A stretch of DNA of 64,000 nucleotides from Pseudopedobacter saltans DSM 12145 (GTDB lineage: Bacteria > Bacteroidota > Bacteroidia > Sphingobacteriales > Sphingobacteriaceae). Shown here piece by piece: positions 55,314 through 64,000 of this stretch; positions within the stretch are counted from its first letter, which is position 1; each line of letters opens with the position of its first letter. The position numbers were made by a program, and so were the translations under genes. The stretch lies in contig NC_015177.1 of the NCBI RefSeq assembly GCF_000190735.1, forward strand, positions 744,001-808,000, written 5' to 3'. The notes below the pieces were generated by a model. The model was not told the DNA's origin. It searched no databases and saw only the letters and a program-made list of their open reading frames with translations.

Positions 55314-56273
55314 ATGAAATTTAAGCTAGGAGAATTTGTTCGTTTTATAGACGAAAACAGAGAGGGTTATATTACCAGAATTATTGATGATCAGGTTGTG
55401 GCTGTAACCGGAGATGACGATTTTGAAATTCCGGTTGCGGTTAGTAATCTGGCGAGAGTTCATGGTCATATGGCAAATGCCGTAGAAGCTGATTTTGGTA
55501 CTGGTCTTGAAGAAGAAGAATTATCTGCCGCCGAATTTTCAACTAAAGGAATATCTATCGCATTCGTACAGGATTTGAATAAAGGTTCTCTTGTGCATTT
55601 CTACCTGGTAAACGAAACTTCCTTTGAACTACTGGTTACATTAACTACTGTTCGTAAAGATGATTATAAGGGCGAATTCGCAGCGAAACTTGGCCCTTTA
55701 TCTATTACAAAAATGCATACTGCTTCTTTGCCGGAATTGGATTTATGGCCCAAATTTTTAGTTGATGTTCTAACTTTTACCAGTTCTAATATAAAGCCAC
55801 TTAAGCCTATTAATTTAGAATATCGATTTAAGGCTAAAGATTTTTCAGATAATAAAAAGACAATACCTTTTATCAAGCAACAGGGATGGATTCTTCAATT
55901 AGACGAACCCGAAGTAAAAATTGATGTTCAAAAGCTTAAGGAAAGTTTTTATAACCAGCCTAAATCTGAAGAAAATAAAGTAGACAAGCCTCAACGGGAA
56001 ATTGATTTACATATCGAAAAACTGCGTGATGATCATCAATTCTTGAGTAAATCGGAAATACTTAATATTCAATTAGCTGAGTTTCATTCTAAGCTTGCGG
56101 CGGCAATTGTTCACAAATTCCCTGATATCGTTTTTATACATGGAGTTGGAAACGGAGTGTTAAGAGACAATATCCATAAGGCATTAGGTAAACATTCTCA
56201 GGTTCGTACGTTCAAAGACGCACAGAGAGAGAAATTTGGTTATGGCGCTACAGAGGTGATCTTTAAAATTTAA
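55314..56273 (+). CDS. DUF2027 and Smr domain protein
   Basis: 319 residues. The N-terminal part (about residues 1-190) is DUF2027, starting FKLGEFVRFIDENREGYITRI, a small SH3-like fold followed by a beta-sandwich. The C-terminal Smr domain (about residues 235-319) has EIDLHIEKL and the nuclease-type loop IHGVGNGVLRDNIHKAL. Smr domains bind or cut branched or structured nucleic acid, as in MutS2; here the His-Gly-x-Gly motif is HGVG, as in active forms. DUF2027-Smr fusions are typical of Bacteroidota, with no assigned role. Confidence 0.88.
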   Translation: MKFKLGEFVRFIDENREGYITRIIDDQVVAVTGDDDFEIPVAVSNLARVHGHMANAVEADFGTGLEEEELSAAEFSTKGISIAFVQDLNKGSLVHFYLVNETSFELLVTLTTVRKDDYKGEFAAKLGPLSITKMHTASLPELDLWPKFLVDVLTFTSSNIKPLKPINLEYRFKAKDFSDNKKTIPFIKQQGWILQLDEPEVKIDVQKLKESFYNQPKSEENKVDKPQREIDLHIEKLRDDHQFLSKSEILNIQLAEFHSKLAAAIVHKFPDIVFIHGVGNGVLRDNIHKALGKHSQVRTFKDAQREKFGYGATEVIFKI

Positions 56274-56421
56274 AATGATTATATTCTGCAATATAATGAT
56301 AACTTTTGTCTGCCATTTATATGGGAATGCTAAAGCGTGGACATAATCGGAATAAAAATGACGAACTAAGTTAAACCAGAAAAGGTTTAAGCGTATATAA
56401 CAATATTTGAAATAATTTAAA

Positions 56422-57852
56422 ATGATGAATCCCGAACAACTTTCAGTTTTTGATATATTTAAGATTGGTATAGGACCATCCAGCTCCCATACGCTTGGTC
56501 CCTGGAGAGCAGCTCAGGCTTTTTTGAAAGAAATAGCGAACGTTTTAGAAGAAGTAACACAGGTAAAGGTATTATTATACGGCTCTCTTGCTAAGACAGG
56601 GATTGGGCATGGTACAGATATCGCTGCTGTGCTAGGATTATGTGGCTTTGATCCGGTAACGATGGATGTGAATTTGATAAATCCTATTATCGCTGATATT
56701 AAGGATAAAAATACGTTACTTCTTGCAGGGAAACATGCTTTGACATTTGAATATAATACAGATATCGAATTTTTATTTTCGAAAAGTTTACCACAGCATC
56801 CTAACGGAATCATCTTCAAAATTATCTTAAATGACGGAACAGAACTGTCATCTGTATATTTTTCGATTGGAGGAGGTTTTATTATAAAAGAAGGAGAGGA
56901 AAGGGAATTTTCAGAATCTTCTAATGTAGATTACCCTTTCCATATAGAAAATGCGAAAGACCTCCTACATTGGTGTATGAAAACTGGTTTGAAAATTTCT
57001 GAAGTGGTATTGGAGAATGAATTGGCAATTCGTTCTGAGAATGAAATAAAAAAAGGGATATCAGAAATAGTTTCTGTTATAAAAGAATGTGTTTATCGTG
57101 GTTGTCATATTTCGGGTACGTTACCTGGTGGTCTTTATGTCGAACGTCGAGCTGCAAAAATAAACAAAAAGCTCTTGGGTGATTACGAATATGATGACTA
57201 TATTTCGTGGTTGAAAGCAATAAGAAACAAAGGTTCGGATTTTCAGAATATCTTAAATTGGATTAGTTGTTTCGCTTTGGCAGTAAACGAAGAAAATGCT
57301 TCGTTTAGCAGAGTTGTAACGGCGCCTACAAATGGGTCTGCAGGAGTAATTCCTGCTGTACTTCATTATTTAATGGTATTTTGCGACGGAAATTCAGATG
57401 ATAAAGTCATACAGTTTATGCTTACAGCATCCGAAATAGGATCGATTTTTAAAAGAGGAGCTACCATTTCGGCAGCTATGGGAGGATGCCAGGCAGAAAT
57501 AGGAGTTTCATCGGCAATGGCTGCAGCAGCGTTAACTGAATGTTTAGGCGGTTCCCAAAGGCAGGTTTTAATGGCTGCAGAGATAGCAATGGAACATCAT
57601 TTGGGACTAACTTGCGATCCGATTGGTGGTTTGGTACAAATCCCGTGTATAGAAAGAAATAGCATGGGAGCTATAAAAGCTATTACGGCATCGCAATTGG
57701 CATTACAAACCAATCCGGATAACGCAAAAGTAAGTTTAGATGCAGTAGTAAATACAATGTGGCAAACGGCTTTGGACATGAATTCAAAATATAAAGAAAC
57801 ATCGGAAGGGGGGCTGGCGATTAATATTCCGCTAAGTTCTCCGGAATGTTAA
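56422..57852 (+). CDS. sdaA: L-serine ammonia-lyase (iron-sulfur type)
   Basis: 476 residues, single-chain serine deaminase. It deaminates serine to pyruvate with an oxygen-labile 4Fe-4S cluster. The beta-chain region (about residues 1-190) starts [20 protein letters not shown]; the alpha-chain region holds [16 protein letters not shown] (about residues 301-316), the first cluster Cys in [17 protein letters not shown] and two more in [18 protein letters not shown] (about residues 393-410). The start could be either of two adjacent ATG codons at 56422 and 56425. The 148-base gap before it shows nothing notable. Confidence 0.95.
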   Translation: MMNPEQLSVFDIFKIGIGPSSSHTLGPWRAAQAFLKEIANVLEEVTQVKVLLYGSLAKTGIGHGTDIAAVLGLCGFDPVTMDVNLINPIIADIKDKNTLLLAGKHALTFEYNTDIEFLFSKSLPQHPNGIIFKIILNDGTELSSVYFSIGGGFIIKEGEEREFSESSNVDYPFHIENAKDLLHWCMKTGLKISEVVLENELAIRSENEIKKGISEIVSVIKECVYRGCHISGTLPGGLYVERRAAKINKKLLGDYEYDDYISWLKAIRNKGSDFQNILNWISCFALAVNEENASFSRVVTAPTNGSAGVIPAVLHYLMVFCDGNSDDKVIQFMLTASEIGSIFKRGATISAAMGGCQAEIGVSSAMAAAALTECLGGSQRQVLMAAEIAMEHHLGLTCDPIGGLVQIPCIERNSMGAIKAITASQLALQTNPDNAKVSLDAVVNTMWQTALDMNSKYKETSEGGLAINIPLSSPEC

Positions 57853-57862
57853 TATAGAAATT

Positions 57863-58429
57863 ATGCAAAAAATATATTTAGCGTCGAAATCACCAAGAAG
57901 GCAGGAATTATTGAAGTTAATGGGGTTGGAATATACCCTTTATATTAAAGAGATTGACGAAAGTTATCCAGAATCACTTAAAGTAAGCGAAGTAGCTGAA
58001 TATATTTCTAAAAAGAAAGCCAATGCATTTCCCGTATCTAAAGAAGGAATTATTTTAACTGCGGATACCATTGTTGTTGTAGATAATGAGATTTTAGGTA
58101 AACCAATAGATTTTGATGACGCATTTGCTATGATAAAAAGGCTTTCAGGAAGGAAGCATGAAGTTATTACCGGAGTAACTATCGTATCCAAAGAAAAGCA
58201 AATCTCCTTTAGCGATGTTACTGAAGTTTATTTCAGAGAAATTAGCGATGCAGAAATTACCTATTATATAGAAAATTATAAACCGTTTGATAAAGCAGGA
58301 GCTTATGGTATTCAGGAATGGATTGGCGTTGCAGCGATTACAAAAATAAAAGGCTCTTACACAAATGTAGTTGGTTTGCCTACCGAGAAATTGTACAGGG
58401 AGCTTAAACAATTTGGTTTCAGTTTATAA
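57863..58429 (+). CDS. maf: Maf nucleotide pyrophosphatase
   Basis: 188 residues. Maf proteins hydrolyse non-canonical or modified nucleoside triphosphates (dTTP/UTP type or m7GTP type). The start IYLASKSPRRQELLKLMG is the family signature, with TADTIVVVDNEILGKP (Asp base) and GKP...RLSGRKHEVITGV and AGAYGIQEWIGV following. Substrate class cannot be settled from these motifs alone. It starts 10 bases after the serine deaminase stop codon and is probably co-transcribed with it. Confidence 0.9.
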   Translation: MQKIYLASKSPRRQELLKLMGLEYTLYIKEIDESYPESLKVSEVAEYISKKKANAFPVSKEGIILTADTIVVVDNEILGKPIDFDDAFAMIKRLSGRKHEVITGVTIVSKEKQISFSDVTEVYFREISDAEITYYIENYKPFDKAGAYGIQEWIGVAAITKIKGSYTNVVGLPTEKLYRELKQFGFSL

Positions 58430-58573
58430 TGAGGCTTAACTGAGTTTTTTTAATTTTAGTTTTTTTGTTTTTCGTTGAATGATATGGGTTGAGAGATATG
58501 AACTTAGTTTGCTTTTTGGTACTATTATTTTAATTTTGGACATTACTAAACGATAAATTATCTATAACTACCG

Positions 58574-59296
58574 TTGACGAAACCAAAAGTATTAATAACA
58601 GGTGCTAGTTCTGGGCTGGGATTGGCGCTAGCTAAAAGGCTAAATCAAGACTATTGCCTGATATTACACGCTTCTAAAGAAGAAAATATAAAAGAACTCA
58701 GAGAAGGAAATTATGTACTGGCTGCTGATTTTTCGAATCCTGATGAACTCAACGAGTTTTGCAAGAAATTAAAGAAAGATCATGGAGATGATTTATTTGC
58801 AGTTATTAATAATGCAGGTATCACTATAGATAAACCGCTGGTTTTTCAACCGGAAAGAGATATAGATAAAATGTTGATGGTTAATCTAAAAGCACCCATT
58901 ATGATAACTAAAACAGTTATCAAACTTTTTGGTCTCAAGAAAAGAGGGGTTGTTATTCAAATGAGTTCTTGTGTTGCCGAGACAGGAAATGCATTTCAGT
59001 CGGTATATTCTGCTGCAAAAGCAGGCTTGATAGCCTTTACAAAATCTATTGCGAAAGAAGTTGCTAATCTATACGATAATCACCGGATAAGAGTGTTGAG
59101 TGTGTCTCCGGGATTTATTGAAACACCCATGACAGATGCAGTGCCCCAAACAGAAAAGGAAAAATATCTCACAATGATTCCTGCTCAACGTTTTGGAAAA
59201 CCAGAGGAAGTAGCAGAAACTATAGCTTTTCTTTTGTCAGAAAAAGCTTCTTATATAAACGGGAGTAATATTGATATTAACGGTGGACTTTTTTAA
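58574..59296 (+). CDS. 3-ketoacyl-ACP reductase-like SDR (FabG type)
   Basis: 240 residues from the TTG at 58574, the only start that suits the conserved ITGASSGLGLALAKRL motif (about residues 8-23). The rest is classical SDR: NNAGITIDKPL, catalytic Ser in MSSCVAETG, YSAAKAG (Tyr about 149, Lys about 153), PGFIETPMTDAVP and the C-terminal YINGSNIDINGGLF strand of FabG. First gene of the private acyl-synthesis cluster; it would reduce the beta-keto group. The next gene starts 3 bases after its stop. Confidence 0.88.
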   Translation: MTKPKVLITGASSGLGLALAKRLNQDYCLILHASKEENIKELREGNYVLAADFSNPDELNEFCKKLKKDHGDDLFAVINNAGITIDKPLVFQPERDIDKMLMVNLKAPIMITKTVIKLFGLKKRGVVIQMSSCVAETGNAFQSVYSAAKAGLIAFTKSIAKEVANLYDNHRIRVLSVSPGFIETPMTDAVPQTEKEKYLTMIPAQRFGKPEEVAETIAFLLSEKASYINGSNIDINGGLF

Positions 59297-59299
59297 AGA

Positions 59300-59848
59300 A
59301 TGGAAAATCTCGTAGGCATTTCTCCCGAAAAAATACTTCCTCATGGTCCGTCGAAAACTTTGGTTGATGATTACCACTGGCATGAACCAAAAGTTGGAAT
59401 TGTAGCTAGTTACAGTCCTAAAGAAATAGATGTAAGGGATCATTTCGGAATTTTCAGAGGAGTGGATCAAATAGAATCATTTGCTCAGGCAACGATTGTG
59501 TCGTGTGCGACTTTTTTGGAAGCTAAAAGACAAAATCGAGATCCGCTGGAGCTTTTGGATGATTATATCCCAGCATTTATCAGCATAGGACAAGTTAATT
59601 TTCTCAACTATTTAGAAGTTGGAGATACTTTTGTGTGCCTTGGCAAGATTACTTTCTTTAAATTCAGGCAAATGGTTTGTGACGGAAGAATATACAAAGT
59701 TCCCAAAGGCCTGGATTTAAAAAACTATTTCAAGGACTTTGATGAAAATAAGCTAAGTGGTTACGATCTTAGAGAAGATTTTGTACTGGTAGCCAAATTG
59801 TTTGATATCACGGGCAGAGCTTTGAAAAAACAAATTTTTAATAAATAA
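59300..59848 (+). CDS. FabZ-like hotdog dehydratase
   Basis: 182 residues. The stretch EIDVRDHFGIFRGVDQIESFAQATI aligns with the FabZ active site GHFPxxPVxPGVxQIEAMAQA: the His (about residue 54) and Glu (about residue 63) are retained, whereas the surrounding Pro and Gly of FabZ are largely gone. N- and C-terminal extensions (about residues 1-30 and 135-182) make it longer than FabZ (about 150). It would remove water from 3-hydroxyacyl-ACP in the cluster's elongation cycle. I do not know a close named homologue. Confidence 0.7.
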   Translation: MENLVGISPEKILPHGPSKTLVDDYHWHEPKVGIVASYSPKEIDVRDHFGIFRGVDQIESFAQATIVSCATFLEAKRQNRDPLELLDDYIPAFISIGQVNFLNYLEVGDTFVCLGKITFFKFRQMVCDGRIYKVPKGLDLKNYFKDFDENKLSGYDLREDFVLVAKLFDITGRALKKQIFNK

Positions 59849-59855
59849 TACTATA

Positions 59856-60116
59856 ATGGAAAGACAGGAAATAATTGAAGGTTTAGTGGAAATATTGAAA
59901 ACTGTGAGAACGGTAGATCAGGAGAAGCTGGTAAATATTACCGAGGAAACAGATTTTATCGCAGATTTGGGAACTCCTTCAACGGAAATGATCAATATAG
60001 CAGCAAAGACAGAACAAAAATTCGGGATCGAGTTTGATGATGACGATATTGACGACCTGGGATCTAAAGTGAAAGATGTAGTGGATCTTATAGTACGTAC
60101 GCAAGCAAAGGGATAA
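59856..60116 (+). CDS. Acyl carrier protein
   Basis: 86 residues, acidic four-helix carrier protein. The modification site is DLGTPSTEMINI, in which the usual D-S-L triplet is P-S-T; the Ser (about residue 44) should take phosphopantetheine from the cluster's own transferase. Helix II-III (EMINIAAKTEQKFGIEFDDDDIDDLGSKVKDVVDLI) is typical. The altered DSL motif marks it as a specialised carrier, distinct from the housekeeping AcpP. The ketosynthase begins 1 base after its stop codon. Confidence 0.85.
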   Translation: MERQEIIEGLVEILKTVRTVDQEKLVNITEETDFIADLGTPSTEMINIAAKTEQKFGIEFDDDDIDDLGSKVKDVVDLIVRTQAKG

Positions 60117-60117
60117 T

Positions 60118-61467
60118 ATGGATTTTGCAGGGAGAAAAGTTGCAGTAGTAGGAATGGGCGGTGTTTTTCCTACCTGTTCTGATTTAGATGACTTTGCAGA
60201 GAAAATTTTCTCAAATAAAAGTCTGGTCAGAACCTGGGATAAAGCGCTAGCACATGGGAAAAACATCCGGTCTACAGTTTCAGGCTACGTTAGCGAAGCT
60301 GAAATGAATCTTGAAGCCGTTTATTCTACACTGGTAAATACTTACCCTGAAGTTTATATAGATCATTTGAATCGTATACCGGCTGCTAATTTATCTACAG
60401 CAGACATTGGCAGTATCTGGGCAATGCTTGCTACGCTAGACGCTATAAAGATGTCTGGTTGGGATCAAAAAGAAATAGAATCAGAAGCCACAGGAGTGGT
60501 GGTGGGATCTGGAGGCAGTGCAACGGAGATTGCCAGAGCTGCATGGCATGCTTTTTTTGAAATGGGGATGAAAAGCAGGGCTGCAGGTGCACATACCGTT
60601 GATAGATCGATGACTTATAGAGAAGCGGCAAATGTTTCTTGTCTCATCAGGAATAAAGGAGTATGTGAATCTATTGGATCTGCCTGTGCAACGGGACTTG
60701 GAAATATAGGGCATGCTTACCGCTTGATAAAGTTCGGTTTGCAAGACAGGGCAGTAGCAGGAGGTGTGGAAGGAACCTCTTTAGAAAGCTTCATAGGGTT
60801 TGATGCAATGCAGGTGCTTAGTAGAGGTTTTTCGCCGGAGGAAAGTTCTCGGCCGTTTGATGTAAACCGGAATGGTTTTGTATGTTCTTTTGGGGCAGGT
60901 ATAGTTTGTTTGGAAGAATATGAGCTAGCTAAAGCCAGAGGGGCAAATATTTTGGCTGTTATAGATAATTATCATAACAATTCGGATGGCGACGGCAATA
61001 TGTTTTATCCCTCTTACGAAGGGCAAACAAGATTATGGAAAGGCCTTCTTGGAACTACCGGAATTGTACCGGATGTTGTTAAAGTTCATGGAACTTCCAC
61101 ACCGGCTGGTGATGCTGTGGAGCTGCTAAGTGTTGTAGATTCTTTAGGAGATAAAGGTTATCATATTGCGGCGCCTAAATCTCAATTTGGACATATGTTG
61201 GGAGCGGCAGGCTCGGTAGAGTTTATAACAGCTTTACTGATGTTTCAAAAACAAGCAGTTTTGCCATGTCTGAATTCTTTTAATTTAAATACAGAATTGG
61301 AAAACTTCCAGAAAAAAGAAGATTGGAAAGGCGTAAAAGAACCATTAGCATATTTCAGAGATTTATTACCACAATCTGTTTTCGGCAAAGAAATTAATAG
61401 AATCGCCTGCCTCAATTATGGCTTCGGAGGTACAAATAGTTCTATTTTAATTTCCAGAGAATTATGA
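60118..61467 (+). CDS. Beta-ketoacyl-ACP synthase (KAS II type)
   Basis: 449 residues, elongating-type ketosynthase. Catalytic Cys190 in SIGSACATGLGNIGHAYRLI, His324 in KVHGTSTPAGDAVE and His359 in KSQFGHMLGAAGSVE are all intact, so it should be condensing, not a chain-length factor. The N-terminal VAVVGMGGVFPTC and the C-terminal NYGFGGTNSSILI are typical. An insertion near residues 40-75 is longer than in FabF. It carries out the decarboxylative condensation of the cluster's cycle. The stop codon overlaps the start of the enoyl reductase by 4 bases. Confidence 0.92.
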   Translation: MDFAGRKVAVVGMGGVFPTCSDLDDFAEKIFSNKSLVRTWDKALAHGKNIRSTVSGYVSEAEMNLEAVYSTLVNTYPEVYIDHLNRIPAANLSTADIGSIWAMLATLDAIKMSGWDQKEIESEATGVVVGSGGSATEIARAAWHAFFEMGMKSRAAGAHTVDRSMTYREAANVSCLIRNKGVCESIGSACATGLGNIGHAYRLIKFGLQDRAVAGGVEGTSLESFIGFDAMQVLSRGFSPEESSRPFDVNRNGFVCSFGAGIVCLEEYELAKARGANILAVIDNYHNNSDGDGNMFYPSYEGQTRLWKGLLGTTGIVPDVVKVHGTSTPAGDAVELLSVVDSLGDKGYHIAAPKSQFGHMLGAAGSVEFITALLMFQKQAVLPCLNSFNLNTELENFQKKEDWKGVKEPLAYFRDLLPQSVFGKEINRIACLNYGFGGTNSSILISREL

Positions 61468-62276
61468 TAGATAATAAAAATAAAATAGCAGTAGTTTTCG
61501 GTGTTCGGAATGAAAGTTCAATAGCTTTTCATATAGCATTAAGGCTTCATCAATCTGGTTGCAAAGTAGTTTTAAATTACGTGAACAATACTAAAGATGA
61601 AGTTCTATATCTTTTAGAAAAGCATAATATGGATACTTCCTATGCCGCCGAAGTAGATGTAAAAGATGAAGGTCAAATAAGCTCTTTTTTAGAAAAAATA
61701 TACAAAGAACTGGGGCCTATTCATTACCTTCTGCATGGCGTGGCATTCGGTAATCAAAATGTGCTTTGTTACAGTATTCCCGGAAGTGGCAAACCTACGC
61801 CGTCATATATAGATATACCTCTAGAAGATTTTGTTGATTCTTTTGATATCAGTGCATATTCTTTATTGAGAATATCCAGAGTTGCCGAACCGCTGTTGGC
61901 AGAAAATGCTTCGATCTTGACTTTAACCTATAATGCTTCACAGCGCGTTTTTCCTGCTTATGCAGGTATGGCAATTAATAAAGCAGCCCTGGAAAATATC
62001 ATGATGTATTTATCCAGCTATTTTAGAAAATCTGCCGTAAGGGTGAACGCTATTTCGGCGGGGTTGGTAATGACTACTTCAGCTGGTGGAATTAATGGAG
62101 TTAGGAAATTGAGAAAAGTAGGGAAGTTTACAGCACCATTAGGCAATGTTGATGCAAGTGATGTGGCTGATACCGCACTTTACTATTTTTCGGACTTATC
62201 TAAGAAAGTGACAGGGAATATTCATTATGTAGATGGCGGATTCAATATAATGGGAGTTTCAAAAGATGAAGAGTAA
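61464..62276 (+). CDS. Enoyl-ACP reductase, FabI-like
   Basis: 270 residues. The FabI pattern rather than the classical SDR pattern: VVFGVRNESSIAFHIALRLH at the start, then SAYSLLRISRVAEPLL, LTLTYNASQRVFPAYAGM and a Tyr166-x6-Lys173 pair (YAGMAINK), with the upstream Tyr156. The C-terminal TGNIHYVDGGFNIMG matches FabI. It reduces the enoyl double bond, so the cluster can make fully saturated chains. It overlaps the ketosynthase by 4 bases and the phosphopantetheinyl transferase by 11 bases. Confidence 0.9.
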   Translation: MIDNKNKIAVVFGVRNESSIAFHIALRLHQSGCKVVLNYVNNTKDEVLYLLEKHNMDTSYAAEVDVKDEGQISSFLEKIYKELGPIHYLLHGVAFGNQNVLCYSIPGSGKPTPSYIDIPLEDFVDSFDISAYSLLRISRVAEPLLAENASILTLTYNASQRVFPAYAGMAINKAALENIMMYLSSYFRKSAVRVNAISAGLVMTTSAGGINGVRKLRKVGKFTAPLGNVDASDVADTALYYFSDLSKKVTGNIHYVDGGFNIMGVSKDEE

Positions 62277-62670
62277 TCAGGTAAAGGAATTCATAACTTC
62301 ATTATCTACGGGTTTAGACCTGACTGTTGGAAATGATTTGGTGTTTTTACCGGATTTTGAAAAGTCTTTTAATGAACTTTTTAAAAAGAAAGTTTTCACT
62401 ACGAGGGAAATTGCTTATTGTGAACAATTCGATAAACCTATTTTACGATATGCATCAACCTGGGCGGCTAAAGAAGCTGTATATAAGAGTATTAAGCAAT
62501 TGTCAGATACTTCACTGCCTTTTAATAAGATAGAAATAGTTAGGGAAAAGATTCAGGGTAAACCAACAGTTTCTTTGCCAGTATTATTTTCAGATTTTCA
62601 GATTAGTTTATCTATTTCGCATGACGGCTCATACGTTTGGGTAATAGCCATTTCAAAAAGAATTATTTAA
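62266..62670 (+). CDS. Holo-ACP synthase (AcpS-type phosphopantetheinyl transferase)
   Basis: 134 residues, AcpS size. TVGNDLVFLPDFEKSF holds the metal Asp (about residue 24), RYASTWAAKEAVYKSI the second acidic ligand and Lys (about residues 62-77), and LSISHDGSYVWVIAIS the C-terminal strand. It attaches phosphopantetheine to the Ser of a carrier protein, most likely the unusual ACP of this cluster. A dedicated transferase in the operon supports a specialised acyl pathway. Overlaps the enoyl reductase by 11 bases. Confidence 0.88.
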   Translation: MKSNQVKEFITSLSTGLDLTVGNDLVFLPDFEKSFNELFKKKVFTTREIAYCEQFDKPILRYASTWAAKEAVYKSIKQLSDTSLPFNKIEIVREKIQGKPTVSLPVLFSDFQISLSISHDGSYVWVIAISKRII

Positions 62671-62733
62671 AATTATAACGGATACGGGGAGGACTTTTAG
62701 TTTCTCTTTCGTATTTATACTATATACGCCATT

Positions 62734-63561
62734 ATGACGGATCATTATTTCGGGAATGAATTTGTTTCAATGCACTATTATAAATTTGGTTCGGGGGACC
62801 AAAATATGCTCTGCTTTCATGGCTACGGGATGCATGGTAAGCAGTTTAAGATTTTAGAAGAGAACTTTGGACATCAATACACTTTTTACGGATTCGATCT
62901 GTTTTTTCATAAAGAAACCAAATTAAAAAACCAGACTTTAGCTATTGTTAAGCAAGGAATATCCAAGAAAGAATTATCGGAATTATTTGTAGATTTTTGT
63001 GATAGTGTGGGAATAGATAAGTTTTCAATGATTGCTTATTCCATGGGGTCTCATTATGCTACAACTCTGGTCGAAGAAGTTCCCCACAAAATAAATGAGA
63101 TAATAATTGCTGCACCAGCGAGTTTTAGACCGGGAAAGATAATCACATTTTTGAGTTTAAATACCATTGGAAACAGGCTATTGGAATATCTGGCCCTAAG
63201 TGATAAAGGGATGATCAGGTTACTTTCTGTTTTAAAGAAAATTTCTGTGGTGGATAAAACTTCTTATGAAATACTTTATAAGGAAATTAGTACGTTTGAT
63301 TTACGCTTTGCTTTTTATGCATGTTTAAGTTATAAGCGGTTTCTTACACTGGACACTACTAAGTTTATTAATGCAATTAATGCTCATCAAATAAAAAGCT
63401 ATTTTGTTTTTGGAGAAAGAGATCGAAACTATCCTCAGAAGATCGGTAAATCAATTATTCCAAAAATTTCTAACGCCCGGCAAGTTGTAATAAGCGAAAA
63501 TCACGATATGATTAATCAAAAATTCGCTGAAATTTTATTAGAATTGTTGAATGATAATTAA
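62734..63561 (+). CDS. Alpha/beta hydrolase
   Basis: 275 residues. The oxyanion start is LCFHGYGMHGKQF (about residues 26-38), the nucleophile elbow is AYSMGS (Ser about residue 99), the acid is Asp in FGERDRNYP (about residue 231) and the His is in SENHDMI (about residue 255). It lies in the acyl cluster and could be a thioesterase or lipase that releases the finished chain from the carrier protein. The last 11 bases overlap the following acyltransferase gene, so the two products are translated together. Confidence 0.85.
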   Translation: MTDHYFGNEFVSMHYYKFGSGDQNMLCFHGYGMHGKQFKILEENFGHQYTFYGFDLFFHKETKLKNQTLAIVKQGISKKELSELFVDFCDSVGIDKFSMIAYSMGSHYATTLVEEVPHKINEIIIAAPASFRPGKIITFLSLNTIGNRLLEYLALSDKGMIRLLSVLKKISVVDKTSYEILYKEISTFDLRFAFYACLSYKRFLTLDTTKFINAINAHQIKSYFVFGERDRNYPQKIGKSIIPKISNARQVVISENHDMINQKFAEILLELLNDN

Positions 63562-64000
63562 AGCAAAGCCACTTCCTCCGTTTCTTGTTAAAGGAGCCTT
63601 CCTTTTTTTGAAATTAATTATCAAATTCCGCTTCAATAAATTGGTGATTAAGGATATCGAAATAAAGCCAGGCCATTCTTATTTATTAATGTGCAATCAT
63701 TTTAGTTTTTGGGATGGTTTTTTGGCTACTTATCTATGCTTGAACACGATCTATAAGCACAATAAAATGAAGGGATTTTATTATATGTCTCTTAAGAAGC
63801 AAATGCAGAAAAATCCCTGGTTAAGATATTTTGGTGGTTTTTCCATAGCTCCGGGGACGCCATCTGTTAATAAAAGCCTGGAACACGCAGCAGAGCTTTT
63901 GAGTAAGCCAGGAAACGTACTCATTTTATTTCCGCAAGGCAAACTTGAATCTAATCACGTTAGAAAAATAGAAATGCAAGATGGAATAAGCTATCTTTTA
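63551..64000 (+). CDS. Lysophospholipid acyltransferase, cut by window end
   Basis: The frame starts at ATG 63551, 11 bases inside the hydrolase gene, and is still open at the last base (150 codons seen). The product begins MIIKAKPLPPFLVKGAFLFL. The PlsC-family NHxxxxD motif appears as NHFSFWD (about residues 52-58), with FYYMSLKKQM, the GGFSIAPGTPSVNKS block and LILFPQGKLES (about residues 132-142, replacing FPEGTR). It would move an acyl chain, perhaps the product of this cluster, to a lipid acceptor. The C-terminal part lies outside the window. Confidence 0.85.
   Translation, partial: MIIKAKPLPPFLVKGAFLFLKLIIKFRFNKLVIKDIEIKPGHSYLLMCNHFSFWDGFLATYLCLNTIYKHNKMKGFYYMSLKKQMQKNPWLRYFGGFSIAPGTPSVNKSLEHAAELLSKPGNVLILFPQGKLESNHVRKIEMQDGISYLL

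Overview
The window is an AT-rich chromosomal segment from a Bacteroidota bacterium. The evidence is a SusC/SusD pair, promoter-like sites of the Bacteroidota type (TTTG, about 19 bases, then TAnnTTTG), DUF4199, DUF2795 and DUF2027-Smr proteins, a DAHP synthase/chorismate mutase fusion and many secreted sugar-processing proteins. The gene content and the PL6 lyases point to Sphingobacteriaceae (Pedobacter or Pseudopedobacter-like); that genus-level placement is inference. I found no insertion sequence, prophage, CRISPR array or plasmid function.

Layout. 1-12.6 kb is housekeeping: a BatA-like membrane protein cut by the window edge, a dihydroorotase-like protein that lacks several metal ligands, two GT2 glycosyltransferases, a GH3 adenylate-forming enzyme, dxr, rseP, a strongly structured non-coding stretch, hscB and tRNA-Leu(CAA). 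12.64-13.82 kb is a gene-free scar with diverged palindromic repeats and the tail of a dead DOPA-dioxygenase-like gene, followed by qorB. 14.7-19.9 kb holds kdsB, a deoxynucleoside kinase, trpS, plsC, gatC, a LolD/MacB-type ATPase and a cobalamin adenosyltransferase. 20.2-30.4 kb is a polysaccharide utilisation locus: susC, susD, a surface lipoprotein and two PL6 lyases (probably alginate). It sits behind a promoter overlapped by two tandem GntR/FadR-like operators. 30.5-41.8 kb carries an MFS exporter, OsmC, a VOC protein, galK-galT with a divergent AraC regulator, gltA, nfi, an SDR and a 2-hydroxyacid dehydrogenase.

42.6-47.3 kb is the aromatic amino acid operon pheA, DAHP synthase/chorismate mutase, aroA, aroC. 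Its leader encodes a 16-residue peptide with nine Phe/Tyr codons (MKSFNTYYYFYFYFSQ). An intrinsic terminator and a competing antiterminator follow, with a good promoter upstream. This is a complete, readable attenuator and the strongest regulatory find in the window.

47.6-52.7 kb is a secreted sugar-oxidation cluster (TIM-barrel isomerase, double DUF1080 hydrolase, two Gfo/Idh/MocA oxidoreductases) with a perfect LacI-type palindrome. 52.8-58.4 kb is mixed housekeeping (RluF, DUF2147, EamA, Smr, serine deaminase, Maf). 58.57-64.0 kb is a tightly coupled private fatty-acid-synthase-like cluster: ketoreductase, hotdog dehydratase, ACP, ketosynthase, enoyl reductase, phosphopantetheinyl transferase, alpha/beta hydrolase and an acyltransferase running off the end. 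It encodes a complete elongation cycle for an unknown acyl product.
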